From Afipia sp. Root123D2 (GTDB lineage: Bacteria > Pseudomonadota > Alphaproteobacteria > Rhizobiales > Xanthobacteraceae), in NCBI RefSeq assembly GCF_001425835.1, contig NZ_LMDP01000004.1:310001-374000 (forward strand): DNA of 64,000 nt. Reading direction: 5' to 3'. Position numbers and translations under genes: made by a program. The notes below the pieces were generated by a model, which was not told the origin of the DNA, ran no database searches, and saw nothing but the letters and a program-made list of their open reading frames with translations. Positions 1 to 8,612 of this stretch are shown piece by piece. The stretch's first letter is position 1, and every line of letters begins with the position of its first letter.

Positions 1-109
1 GCAGGACCCGCTTGCGCGGGTCGGCGGACAGCCGGTTCGCCATGATACAGCCGGCAGTCCCGGCGCCTACAATAATGTAGTCGAATTCTCCCTCGAGGCG
101 TTTTGCCAT
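1..109 (-). CDS. GMC-family FAD-dependent oxidoreductase, N-terminal fragment
   Basis: Only the first 36 codons are inside the window; the gene runs off the left edge. Reading leftwards from an ATG whose complement ends at 109, the peptide starts [17 protein letters not shown] and continues [14 protein letters not shown]. This is the dinucleotide-binding fold that opens glucose-methanol-choline oxidoreductases (GxGxxG-like GAGTAG, then the xANRLS helix). Such flavoenzymes oxidise alcohols or choline-like substrates. The substrate cannot be told from the fragment. It diverges from the amidohydrolase at 269. Confidence 0.8.
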   Translation of the reverse strand, partial: MAKRLEGEFDYIIVGAGTAGCIMANRLSADPRKRVL

Positions 110-268
110 CTGCTTCCAGTCCCTTGAGTCTTTATTCCCACGGGCGTTATGGCCCTGGCCCACGACCGCTGTACAGACCGTTACGCGCACTTTGCTTGTG
201 CGGCGATGTTGGGTCCGTGGCAGGACCATGCTACTTTCGTCATATCGCTTCCCGCCGTGAGTTTTCCC

Positions 269-1444
269 ATGCCCATCGTCAATCGCGTGTCCGATCTGCA
301 CCCCGACATCACAGCCTGGCGTCGTGATCTCCATGCGCATCCCGAACTGATGTACGACGTTCACCGCACTGCGGCATTCGTGGCGGACCGGCTGCGGGAA
401 TTCGGCTGCGACGAGGTTGCCACCGGACTCGGCAAGGCCGGCGTCGTTGGGGTCATCAAGGGACGCAAGCCGGTGAAGGGGCGCGGCCTGAAGGGTATAG
501 GACTGCGCGCCGACATGGATGCGCTGCCGATCGAAGAGGAAACCGGCGTCGCATACAGCTCAACCGTTCCGGGCAAGATGCACGCCTGCGGCCACGACGG
601 CCATACCGCGATGCTGCTTGGTGCGGCACGCTACCTTGCCGAGACCCGCAATTTTGCCGGCGACGCGGTGGTGATTTTCCAGCCTGCGGAGGAAGGCGGC
701 GCCGGAGCCGCCGCGATGATCAAGGATGGGTTATTCGACCGTTTCCAGATCGATCAAGTCTACGGGATGCACAACAGCCCCGGTATGGCGATCGGAGCTT
801 TCGCAACGCGGCCTGGTCCGACGATGGCCGCGACCGATCACATCAAGATCAAGATCGAGGGCATCGGAGGTCATGCCGCGCGGCCTCATAAAAGCGTGGA
901 CACGGTTCTGGCCGGCGCGCAACTGGTGACGGCGCTGCAGTCGATCGTTTCGCGCAGCGTCGATCCGTTGGAATCCGCCGTCGTATCGATGTGCGAGTTC
1001 CATGCCGGACATACCAACAACGTTCTGCCGCAAACAGCGACGCTGACCGGTACCGTGCGGACATTGACAGCCGAAATCCGGGAACTCGCGGAAAAGCGGG
1101 TGCGTGAGGTGGTTGCCGGCGTGGCTCTACTGTCTGGAACAAAGATTTCGCTCGACTACGTGCGCGGCTACCCGGTGCTGGTCAATCACGAAGCCCAGGT
1201 CGATACCGCGGCGCAGGTCGCCGCTGAGGTTGCAGGAGAGGCGAATATTTCGACCGACATTCCCCCGATGATGGGTGCGGAAGACTTCGCCTATATGCTC
1301 GAAGCGCGGCCGGGCGCCTTTATCTTCATCGGCAATGGTGACAGCGCCGGGCTTCACCACCCATCCTACAACTTCAACGACGACGCCATCGTCTATGGTT
1401 CGTCCTACTGGATCAGGCTGGTCGAGACGCAGCTCGCAAGTTAA
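269..1444 (+). CDS. M20D-family amidohydrolase (hippurate hydrolase-like)
   Basis: A 391-residue metal-dependent amidohydrolase of the M20D/hippurate-hydrolase type, whose members remove N-acyl groups from amino acids and related amides. Visible motifs are DLHAHPEL near residue 20, RADMDALP near 80, the metal-binding [12 protein letters not shown] near 105, PAEEGG near 140, the dimerisation-domain [10 protein letters not shown], and MMGAEDFAY plus [10 protein letters not shown] at the C-terminus. An upstream ATG at 149 would add 40 residues with no family similarity. The ATG at 269 gives the usual length (about 390) and starts just before the conserved [19 protein letters not shown] region. 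The exact substrate is not determined. Confidence 0.9.
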   Translation: MPIVNRVSDLHPDITAWRRDLHAHPELMYDVHRTAAFVADRLREFGCDEVATGLGKAGVVGVIKGRKPVKGRGLKGIGLRADMDALPIEEETGVAYSSTVPGKMHACGHDGHTAMLLGAARYLAETRNFAGDAVVIFQPAEEGGAGAAAMIKDGLFDRFQIDQVYGMHNSPGMAIGAFATRPGPTMAATDHIKIKIEGIGGHAARPHKSVDTVLAGAQLVTALQSIVSRSVDPLESAVVSMCEFHAGHTNNVLPQTATLTGTVRTLTAEIRELAEKRVREVVAGVALLSGTKISLDYVRGYPVLVNHEAQVDTAAQVAAEVAGEANISTDIPPMMGAEDFAYMLEARPGAFIFIGNGDSAGLHHPSYNFNDDAIVYGSSYWIRLVETQLAS

Positions 1445-1463
1445 ACGTCGGATGGCGGACACA

Positions 1464-1488
1464 GGAACGATGTCGGTCAGGTCGCGTT
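1464..1488 (+). promoter_or_regulatory. EcfG-type general stress promoter upstream of the YciE gene
   Basis: GGAAC at 1464-1468 is separated by exactly 16 bases from CGTT at 1485-1488. This matches the GGAAC-N16/17-CGTT promoter read by EcfG, the general stress sigma factor of Alphaproteobacteria. It lies 37 bases before the DUF892 start at 1526, leaving room for a transcript start and the GGAGA ribosome site at 1515-1519. No other intergenic region here showed a full match. Confidence 0.65.
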
Positions 1489-1525
1489 GAGAGGGTGGTT
1501 ATCACCCCCATCAACGGAGACACAC

Positions 1526-2029
1526 ATGACCGCGACCAAAGACAAGGATCTCCACGACCTGTTTCTCGATACGCTGAAGGACATCTACTTCGCGGAAAAG
1601 CATATTCTGAAGGCTTTGCCGAAGATGGCGAAGGCTGCGCAGTCTCCGGACCTGCGCGCCGCTTTCGAGAAGCACCTGCATGAGACCGAAGGGCAGGTGG
1701 ACCGGTTGGAGAAAATCTTCGACCTGCTTGACAAGCCGGCCCGCGGCAAGACCTGCGATGCGATCCTTGGCATCCTCGACGAGGGCAAGGAGATCATGGA
1801 CGAATACAAGGGCTGCGAAGCGCTCGATGCTGGACTACTCGCAGCGGCGCAGGCCGTCGAACACTACGAAATCTCGCGGTACGGAACTCTCAAGGCATGG
1901 GCGACCAAGCTCGGCATGACCGAGGCTGCGCAATTGCTCGATGAGACGCTGAAGCAGGAGCACAAGACCGACGAAGCGCTGACGAAAATTGCGACGTCAG
2001 TCGTAAACTCCGAGGCGCTCGCGGCCTGA
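1526..2029 (+). CDS. DUF892 / YciE-YciF family ferritin-like stress protein
   Basis: A 167-residue helical protein of the DUF892 (YciE/YciF) family. It opens with DLHDLFLDTLKDIYFAEK, then has regularly spaced acidic and His residues typical of a four-helix ferritin-like bundle (EKHILKALPKMAKA, HLHETEGQVDRLEK, EHYEISRYGTL, EQEHKTDE-like C-terminal helix). Relatives bind di-metal centres and are induced by stress; the biochemical role is not settled. The ATG at 1526 follows GGAGA and is preferred over an in-frame ATG at 1487. An EcfG-type promoter directly upstream supports membership of the general stress regulon. Confidence 0.9.
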   Translation: MTATKDKDLHDLFLDTLKDIYFAEKHILKALPKMAKAAQSPDLRAAFEKHLHETEGQVDRLEKIFDLLDKPARGKTCDAILGILDEGKEIMDEYKGCEALDAGLLAAAQAVEHYEISRYGTLKAWATKLGMTEAAQLLDETLKQEHKTDEALTKIATSVVNSEALAA

Positions 2030-2043
2030 GTTCCGGACGAACC

Positions 2044-2079
2044 GGCTTCACCGGCGGCGAAGCGCCCGCCGGTGAAGCC
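2044..2079. terminator. Strong hairpin between convergent genes
   Basis: A perfect 14-bp inverted repeat (2044-2057 and 2066-2079, GGCTTCACCGGCGG and its complement) with an 8-base loop sits between the ends of the YciE gene (2029) and the udgX gene (2084). No T-run follows on either strand. It could end or stabilise both transcripts, but it is not a textbook intrinsic terminator. Confidence 0.5.
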
Positions 2080-2083
2080 GCCT

Positions 2084-2722
2084 TCAGGCGGCGCGATGCA
2101 GTTGATGCAAAAGTGCAGCGGCGATCTTCATATCCCTGACGAAGTTTTCATATTCGCGCACCCTGGCCTCTTCGCCGGGAAGGCGAAGAAGATAAGATGG
2201 ATGAACCGTCACAAGCGCCTTTGTCGATTCATCGAGATCGATCAGGTGTCCGCGGTTTTTGCCAATCGGGGTGATTTTTCCGAACACGCTCTGCGCGGCC
2301 GTCGCGCCCATTGCCACCACCAGTGCAGGCTTGATGGCGGCGAGTTCGCGCTCGTACCAGGGGCGGCACGCCCTGATTTCCGGCGTGTTGGGTTTCTGAT
2401 GCAGGCGGATCTTGCCGCGCGGCATGAATTTGAAGTGCTTGACCGCGTTGGTGACGTAAACCGTGTTGCGTGCAATCCCGGCTTCTTCCAGCGCCCGATC
2501 GAGCATCTGACCGGCCGGCCCGACGAACGGCTTGCCGGCAAGGTCCTCCTTGTCGCCCGGCTGCTCGCCGACCAGCATGATCGGCGCGTGTTTCGGACCT
2601 TCGCCGAATACGGTCTGCGTGGCGTCCTTCCAGAGATGACAGGCGCGGCAACCGGCGGCCTCTTCACGCAAAGCCGACAAGGACAAAGACGCAGACCGCC
2701 CGCGTTTCATGGATTTCCTCAC
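2084..2722 (-). CDS. udgX: UdgX-like uracil-DNA glycosylase / uracil-DNA binding protein
   Basis: A 212-residue member of the uracil-DNA glycosylase superfamily close to the UdgX class. Motif A reads GEQPGDKEDLAGKPFVGPAG (residues 52-71). This Gln-containing form is typical of UdgX; family 4 usually has GEAPG. After VTNAVKHFKF comes an insert PRGKIRLHQKP, which aligns with the KRRIH R-loop of mycobacterial UdgX, whose His forms a covalent bond to the excised-uracil site. The corresponding His is residue 108. VHPSYLLR is motif B. Cysteines at 25, 28 and 119 fit an Fe-S site, though I see no clear fourth ligand. The gene diverges from imuA, sharing a 192-bp intergenic region with a LexA box. 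Confidence 0.88.
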   Translation of the reverse strand: MRKSMKRGRSASLSLSALREEAAGCRACHLWKDATQTVFGEGPKHAPIMLVGEQPGDKEDLAGKPFVGPAGQMLDRALEEAGIARNTVYVTNAVKHFKFMPRGKIRLHQKPNTPEIRACRPWYERELAAIKPALVVAMGATAAQSVFGKITPIGKNRGHLIDLDESTKALVTVHPSYLLRLPGEEARVREYENFVRDMKIAAALLHQLHRAA

Positions 2723-2806
2723 GGTTTGGAGGTTTAAGCATCGGCGTGCCTGAGTGTTCCGTCTATCGTACTGATTTCATTTTGGAAAAATGAACAAAGA
2801 GTCCGG

Positions 2807-2835
2807 TTGACTCACAAGGGTCTGTTAGCTTTATA
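2807..2835 (+). promoter_or_regulatory. Sigma-70-like promoter of the mutasome operon
   Basis: TTGACT (2807-2812) and TTTATA (2830-2835) are separated by 17 bases, a good housekeeping promoter layout. The LexA box at 2838-2852 begins right after the -10 element, the position expected for SOS repression of imuA-imuB-dnaE2. Confidence 0.55.
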
Positions 2836-2837
2836 TA

Positions 2838-2852
2838 GAACATATCATGAAC
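2838..2852. promoter_or_regulatory. LexA (SOS) box, GAAC-N7-GAAC
   Basis: GAAC at 2838-2841 and GAAC at 2849-2852 with a 7-base spacer match the direct-repeat LexA operator described for Alphaproteobacteria (GTTC-N7-GTTC on the other strand). It overlaps the predicted transcript start of imuA. The right half also belongs to a longer dyad (GAAC...GTTC, 2849-2873) with the perfect core AATGACGTCGTCATT. Confidence 0.8.
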
Positions 2853-2914
2853 GAATGACGTCGTCATTGGTTCAACCTTCGGACAAAATAACCCGCAAAC
2901 TCCAGGAGCGGCGC

Positions 2915-3703
2915 ATGACCGGCGCGCGCATGAGTACGCTTGTATCCCTGCGGGGCGCGATCAGCCGTCTTGAGGCGACTGGGGTGTCGCAAAACCTCGA
3001 CCGCGTCATGCTCGGCCATGCGGCTGTCGATGCGACGCTGCAGGGCGGCCTGATGCGCGGCGCGCTGCACGAGATTTTTGCGCTGGAAAGCCGTCACACC
3101 TCGTCCGCAACCGGATTCGTTGCCGGCCTGGCCGGTCGGCTGGCGCGACGACGGCCGCTACTCTGGGTTCGTCAGGACTTTATCGAAACCGAAGCGGGGA
3201 TGGTGTCGATGAACGGCCTCAGCGAACTCGGCCTCAATCCGCAGCGGGTGGTGACGGTGCGCGCGGCGGATGCAGAGACCGCGCTGCGTGTCACGGCTGA
3301 TGCACTGGCCTGCGATGCGCTCGGTGCCGTGGTGCTCGACCTGTGGGGCAAGGTGAGGACATTCGATCTTGTCGCCAGCCGCAAGCTCACTCTGGCGGCG
3401 CAGGCTTCCGGCGTGACCTGTCTGATGTTGCGCACATCGGCGATGCCGGCGGCCAGCACCGCCGAAACACGATGGATCGTCCGTGCGACGCCCTCGCTGC
3501 CGACTGCCGACTGGGGCGCGCCGATGCTCGACGTTCAACTTGTTCGCAACCGTCATGGCCAGACCGGCCAATGGATCATGGAGTGGAAGTGTGATGAGTG
3601 CCTCTTCCGTGAACCGGCGGCGTCTTCTCAGCCTATGGCTGCCGCGCCTGCCGACCGACCGCTTGCAGCGCCTGTTGTGGCGCGACAGCGCCGCGCCGGG
3701 TAG
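2915..3703 (+). CDS. imuA: ImuA-like SOS mutasome protein
   Basis: A 262-residue RecA-fold-like protein of the ImuA family, first gene of the damage-inducible mutagenesis cassette. Landmarks are the N-terminal LEATGVSQNLDRVMLG and DATLQGGLMRGALHEIFA, then RRPLLWVRQDF and a C-terminal DVQLVRNRHGQTGQWIMEW typical of the family. Longer ORF starts at 2807 and 2855 would lie in or before the LexA box; the ATG at 2915 has AGGAG six bases upstream. In Caulobacter and Mycobacterium relatives, this protein works with ImuB and DnaE2 in translesion synthesis. The last 110 bases overlap imuB in another frame. Confidence 0.85.
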   Translation: MTGARMSTLVSLRGAISRLEATGVSQNLDRVMLGHAAVDATLQGGLMRGALHEIFALESRHTSSATGFVAGLAGRLARRRPLLWVRQDFIETEAGMVSMNGLSELGLNPQRVVTVRAADAETALRVTADALACDALGAVVLDLWGKVRTFDLVASRKLTLAAQASGVTCLMLRTSAMPAASTAETRWIVRATPSLPTADWGAPMLDVQLVRNRHGQTGQWIMEWKCDECLFREPAASSQPMAAAPADRPLAAPVVARQRRAG

Positions 3704-5189
3704 TGGTGCGCTAAAAAACGACACGCCCGGGATTGTTGTCGCGAAGCTGAACAACACGCTGCAGATTTCCGCGGTCAACGATGCTGCGGCGCGCATCGGT
3801 CTCGAGCCGGGACTGCCCCTCGCCAATGCGCGCGCTATCTGTCCCGATGTCCATGTCTTCGATGCGGACGACGTGGCCGATGCAAAGCTGCTCGACGCCA
3901 TCGCCGACTGGTGCGACCGCTTCACGCCGCTGGTGGCGCTCGATCCGCCGCACGGATTGTGCCTCGACATTACTGGCTGCGCGCATTTGTTCGGCGGTGA
4001 GACCGCGCTGATGCAGACGCTTTGCGATGCGTTGCGCGCGCAGGGCTTTGCGGTCAGTGCCGCGATCGCGGGTACGTCGGTTTGCGCCCGGACGCTCAAG
4101 CGATATGAGCACGGCCGCATCGTCCGGGACGGTGAAGAAGCCGACGCGGTGACGCCGCTTCCGCTGTTTGCGCTCGGTGCCGATGAGGCGATCACGCGTG
4201 GACTGCGCCGGGCGGGTCTCAAAACCATCGGCGACGTCGCCTCGCGCGAACCATATGAGATCACCGCGCGTTTCGGTGCGGCCTTCACAGCACTGGTGCA
4301 GCAGGCGCTGGGGCAGGGTGATACGCCGATTTCTCCGCGCAAGCCGGTGCCGGATTACATGGTTGAGCGGCGATTTGCCGAGCCGGTCGCGACCGATAGC
4401 GTGATCGCGGAAACATTGTCGAAGCTCGCGCAGATGCTGGTCGCTGCGATGGACAAGCATGGCAAGGGCGCGCGGCGGCTGGAGGCGACGTTCTTCCGCA
4501 CCGACGGCGCGGTGCGCGCAATCACGGTAGAAGCAGGACAGCCGGTGACGCTCGCCGATTTCGTCGACCGGCTATTCCGCGAGAAGCTCGATGCGCTAGC
4601 CGACCCGCTCGATCCCGGCTTCGGTTTCGATCTCATTCGTCTTGCCGCCAGCCGGGTCGAGCTCGTGGTGCAGGAGCAGCGCGATTTCGACACCCGCGCG
4701 CAGGACAACGACGAGGTTGCCGCGCTGATCGACCGCATCGCGGCGCGTATCGGCGGACGGCGTATCGTCGTCCATCTGCCGCAGGATACGCATGTTCCGG
4801 AGCGCGCCATGGTCAGTGTACCCGCGCAACAGAACCTCGCGCTCGCCGCACAGGCGACGTGGCCTGAACGGATCGAAGCCGAGCCGCCGCTGCGGCCATT
4901 GCGGATATTGGACAGGCCGGAGGAGGTCACGACTATCGCTGCCGAAGTACCGGATGGGCCGCCCGCAAAATTTATCTGGCGGCGCGCCTCTCATACCGTG
5001 GTGCGCGCGGAAGGACCGGAGCGCATCGCGATGGAGTGGTGGCGCTCCGACAACCACATGCCGACCCGTGATTATTTCCGCGTTGAGGACGAGACGGGCT
5101 TGCGCTTCTGGCTTTATCGCGATGGGCTCTATGATCGCGAAGGTGAGAGGTCGCAGCCCAACTGGTTCATGCATGGGATGTTCGCATGA
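3594..5189 (+). CDS. imuB: ImuB, Y-family DNA polymerase homologue
   Basis: A 531-residue Y-family polymerase-like protein. It begins with the typical RRRLLSLWLPRLPTDRLQR stretch, has LDITGCAHLFGGE near residue 135, helix-hairpin-helix-like GLKTIGDVASREP, and a little-finger region. ImuB proteins generally lack the acidic catalytic residues and act as a beta-clamp-bound hub for ImuA and DnaE2. The start at 3594 overlaps imuA by 110 bases, and the stop overlaps the dnaE2 start by ATGA, so all three genes are probably co-translated under one LexA-controlled promoter. Confidence 0.92.
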   Translation: MSASSVNRRRLLSLWLPRLPTDRLQRLLWRDSAAPGSGALKNDTPGIVVAKLNNTLQISAVNDAAARIGLEPGLPLANARAICPDVHVFDADDVADAKLLDAIADWCDRFTPLVALDPPHGLCLDITGCAHLFGGETALMQTLCDALRAQGFAVSAAIAGTSVCARTLKRYEHGRIVRDGEEADAVTPLPLFALGADEAITRGLRRAGLKTIGDVASREPYEITARFGAAFTALVQQALGQGDTPISPRKPVPDYMVERRFAEPVATDSVIAETLSKLAQMLVAAMDKHGKGARRLEATFFRTDGAVRAITVEAGQPVTLADFVDRLFREKLDALADPLDPGFGFDLIRLAASRVELVVQEQRDFDTRAQDNDEVAALIDRIAARIGGRRIVVHLPQDTHVPERAMVSVPAQQNLALAAQATWPERIEAEPPLRPLRILDRPEEVTTIAAEVPDGPPAKFIWRRASHTVVRAEGPERIAMEWWRSDNHMPTRDYFRVEDETGLRFWLYRDGLYDREGERSQPNWFMHGMFA

Positions 5190-8100
5190 ATGATCCAGCC
5201 TATGCCGAAATCGGCATCACGACGAATTTCTCCTTTCTGCGCGGCGGCTCGCAGCCGCAGGAATATGTCCATCAGGCAAGCACGCTGCGAATTCCCGCTA
5301 TCGGGATTGCCGACCGCAATACGCTGGCGGGTGTTGTGCGGGCCTACAAGGAGCTCGAAAACCACGAAGTCACCTGCAAACCGAAACTGCTGATCGGGTC
5401 ACGGCTGGTTTTTCTCGACGGAACACCGGACATCCTGGTCTATCCACCCGACCGTGCGGCCTATGGCCGGCTTTGCCAGTTGCTCACGCGCGGCAAGCGC
5501 GCGGCGGAGAAGGGCGAGTGTCATTTAAGATTTGATGACCTGCTGGATTTCGCCGAGGGTCAGCTTCTGGTGCTGACGCTGCCGCATCGCTTTGACGTAG
5601 CGAAAGCGCGCGAAACTCTCGATCGGTTGAACCGCAGTGGTGCGGAAGGAGTCTGGCTCGCAGCGAGCTTGCTCTATCGCGGTGACGACAAGCGGCGCCT
5701 CGCGCGCTTGCAACAACTGGCGTTCGCCGCCCGCGTGCCGCTGCTCGCAACCAATGAGGTGCTGTATCACGATCCTGCACGCCGTCCTCTGCAGGATGTG
5801 CTGACATGTATTCGGGACAAGACGACAATCGAGACGGCGGGCCGGCGGCTCGAAGCCAATGCCGAACGGCATCTGAAACCCGCTCACGAGATGGCGAGAT
5901 TGTTTCGCGGCTATCCCGACGCCATCGTGGAGACGATGCGTTTTGCAAACCGGATCACCTTTACGCTCGACGAGTTGAGGTACCAATATCCCGACGAGCC
6001 GGTGCCGCCGGGGAAGACAGCACAGCAGCATCTTGAGGGTCTGACCTGGCAGGGTGTCGATGAATATTTTCCGAACGACATCGACGACAAATTACGCGCG
6101 ACGCTGCACAAAGAACTGAAGCTGATCGAAAAGCTCGGTTACGCGCATTACTTCCTGACCGTCCACGATATCGTTCGCTATGCGAGGTCGCAGGGTATTT
6201 TGTGTCAGGGCCGGGGGTCGGCGGCGAATTCTGCGGTCTGTTATGTGCTCGGCGTGACGTCCGTGAACCCGGCGGAAGTCAATCTGCTGTTCGAGCGGTT
6301 TATTTCCAGGGAACGGCTGGAGCCGCCGGATATCGACGTCGACTTCGAGCATTCGCGGCGCGAGGAGGTGATGCAGTACGTATTCAATCGCTACGGCCGT
6401 CACCGCGCGGCGATTGTCGCGACTGTTATTCATTACCGACCGCGCAGCGCGATCCGTGATGTCGGCAAGGCGCTGGGACTAACCGAAGACGTGACGTCAG
6501 CGCTGGCCGATACGGTATGGGGAAGCTGGGGCAAGGACGTCAGCGACATGCAGATCAGGCAGGCGGGGTTTGATCCGGAAAACCGGATGATCCGCCGTGC
6601 TGTTGAGCTTGCGACCGAGTTGATCGAATTTCCTCGTCATTTGTCGCAGCATGTCGGCGGCTTTGTGCTGACCCAGGATCGGCTCGACACCTATGTGCCG
6701 ATCGGCAACGCCGCGATGGATGACCGTACATTCATCGAATGGGACAAGGACGACATCGACGCACTGAAGATGATGAAGGTCGATGTGCTGGCGCTCGGGA
6801 TGCTGACCTGCATCCGCAAATGTTTCGATCTGATCTCGGATCATAAAGGCCAGCACTATGAGCTGGCGGACATCAAAGCGGAAAGCGACGACAGCGATAA
6901 AGTCTTCGACATGCTGTGCAGGGGCGAATCCCTCGGTGTATTTCAGGTCGAAAGCCGGGCGCAGATGAACATGCTGCCGCGCCTCAAGCCGCGCACGTTC
7001 TACGATCTGGTGATCGAGGTTGCCATCGTTCGGCCCGGCCCAATTCAAGGCAACATGGTGCATCCGTATCTGAAGCGCCGGAAAATGAAGCCGGAAGATA
7101 TCGAATATCCTTACCCCAAGGGCGGCAATAAAAACGAACTGAGAGACGTGCTCGAAAAGACGCTGGGCGTGCCGCTGTTTCAGGAACAAGCCATGCGTAT
7201 TGCGATGCAGGCTGCGGAGTTTACCTCCGAAGAGGCGAATGGGTTGCGCCGCGCGATGGCGACATTTCGCAATGTCGGCACCATGCACACCTTTGAAGAG
7301 AGGATGGTGAGCCGGATGATCGTGCGGGGCTACGATCCCGAATTTGCGCGCAACTGTTTCGACCAGATCAAGGGGTTCGGCAGTTATGGTTTCCCCGAAA
7401 GCCATGCTGCGGCTTTTGCCCAGCTTGTCTATGTCTCATCATGGCTCAAGCATTATCATCCTGATGCCTTCGCCTGCGGGCTGCTGAATTCGCAGTCCAT
7501 GGGCTTCTATGCGCCGGCGCAGATCGTTGGCGACGCACGCCAGAACGGCGTTACGGTGCGCGAGATCGACGTGTCGTTCAGCCATGGGCAGAACTCGCTT
7601 GAGGAACGGAGCGGGCAATATCACGCGCTGCGGCTCGGTTTCCGTCAGATCGACGGCTTTCGGGTGCGCGATATCGATGACAGGCTGGCTGCGGCGAAGG
7701 AGAACGAGGTGGGTGAAGCCGGGGATTATTGGGATGACCGGATTATCGCAGCGCGCGAACACGGGCCTTTCACGTCGCTGGAAGGTTTCTCGCGCCAAAC
7801 AGGGTTGCCAAAACGCGCGCTGATCCTGCTCGCGGATGCCGATGCTTTTCGCTCGCTCGGACTCGATCGCCGTGCGGCACTGTGGGCCGTGCGCCGCCTG
7901 CCGGACGATGTGGCGCTGCCGCTGTTTGATGCGGCCACTGCGCGTGAACAGCCGGACGAGTCCGTACGGCCGTTACCGGCGATGGCGCTGTCCGAGCACG
8001 TCGTCGCCGACTACCAGACGGTGCGGCTGTCGCTCAAAGGTCATCCCATGGAATTCCTGCGCGCAAGCTTTGGCAAAGAAGGCGTGCTGCCCTGCTCCGA

Positions 8101-8533
8101 AGCAACGCGGCAACGCGATGGGCGGCTCGTCAAATGCGCCGGGGTTGTTTTGGTGCGGCAGCGGCCGGGCAGCGCCAAAGGCGTGGTGTTCATGACCATC
8201 GAGGATGAAACCGGCATTGCCAATATCGTGGTATGGCCGAAAGTGATGGAAATATTTCGCAAGGAGGTGATGGGCGCGCGTCTGGTGCTGATCGAGGGCC
8301 GGATTCAGAGCAGCGAGGGCGTGGTGCATTTGGTCGCGGAACGGCTTCATGACCGCTCGCACGATCTGACATATCTCGCCAACGATTCGCTGTTTCGCAA
8401 ACAGGCCTTGCCGTCGGGCGCCACGCTGGCCGTGCCACTCAATCAGGAAAGCGCCGTCTCGGACATGCCGGCCCAGAAACATCGGCATCCGCGCAATGTC
8501 CGAATTCTCCCGCGCTCGCGCGATTTTCACTGA
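5186..8533 (+). CDS. dnaE2: Error-prone DNA polymerase DnaE2
   Basis: A 1115-residue C-family polymerase: N-terminal PHP domain (YAEIGITTNFSFLRGGSQP, then GIADRNTLAGVVRAYKE), polymerase core with the LCQGRGSAANSAVCYVLG and PPDIDVDFEHSRR catalytic segments, and a C-terminal OB-fold region (KGVVFMTIEDETGIANIVVW). The order and the absence of an alpha-subunit-length C-terminus distinguish it from replicative DnaE1. It carries out translesion synthesis during the SOS response with ImuA and ImuB. Its ATG overlaps the imuB stop (ATGA at 5186-5189). Confidence 0.95.
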   Translation: MNDPAYAEIGITTNFSFLRGGSQPQEYVHQASTLRIPAIGIADRNTLAGVVRAYKELENHEVTCKPKLLIGSRLVFLDGTPDILVYPPDRAAYGRLCQLLTRGKRAAEKGECHLRFDDLLDFAEGQLLVLTLPHRFDVAKARETLDRLNRSGAEGVWLAASLLYRGDDKRRLARLQQLAFAARVPLLATNEVLYHDPARRPLQDVLTCIRDKTTIETAGRRLEANAERHLKPAHEMARLFRGYPDAIVETMRFANRITFTLDELRYQYPDEPVPPGKTAQQHLEGLTWQGVDEYFPNDIDDKLRATLHKELKLIEKLGYAHYFLTVHDIVRYARSQGILCQGRGSAANSAVCYVLGVTSVNPAEVNLLFERFISRERLEPPDIDVDFEHSRREEVMQYVFNRYGRHRAAIVATVIHYRPRSAIRDVGKALGLTEDVTSALADTVWGSWGKDVSDMQIRQAGFDPENRMIRRAVELATELIEFPRHLSQHVGGFVLTQDRLDTYVPIGNAAMDDRTFIEWDKDDIDALKMMKVDVLALGMLTCIRKCFDLISDHKGQHYELADIKAESDDSDKVFDMLCRGESLGVFQVESRAQMNMLPRLKPRTFYDLVIEVAIVRPGPIQGNMVHPYLKRRKMKPEDIEYPYPKGGNKNELRDVLEKTLGVPLFQEQAMRIAMQAAEFTSEEANGLRRAMATFRNVGTMHTFEERMVSRMIVRGYDPEFARNCFDQIKGFGSYGFPESHAAAFAQLVYVSSWLKHYHPDAFACGLLNSQSMGFYAPAQIVGDARQNGVTVREIDVSFSHGQNSLEERSGQYHALRLGFRQIDGFRVRDIDDRLAAAKENEVGEAGDYWDDRIIAAREHGPFTSLEGFSRQTGLPKRALILLADADAFRSLGLDRRAALWAVRRLPDDVALPLFDAATAREQPDESVRPLPAMALSEHVVADYQTVRLSLKGHPMEFLRASFGKEGVLPCSEATRQRDGRLVKCAGVVLVRQRPGSAKGVVFMTIEDETGIANIVVWPKVMEIFRKEVMGARLVLIEGRIQSSEGVVHLVAERLHDRSHDLTYLANDSLFRKQALPSGATLAVPLNQESAVSDMPAQKHRHPRNVRILPRSRDFH

Positions 8534-8612
8534 TCTGGCATGCTCGTCGATTTATGAATTGCCTTTCGGTGCATGATCCGGCCAATAGTTCTGTTATTCC
8601 GGGGATCAGGGT

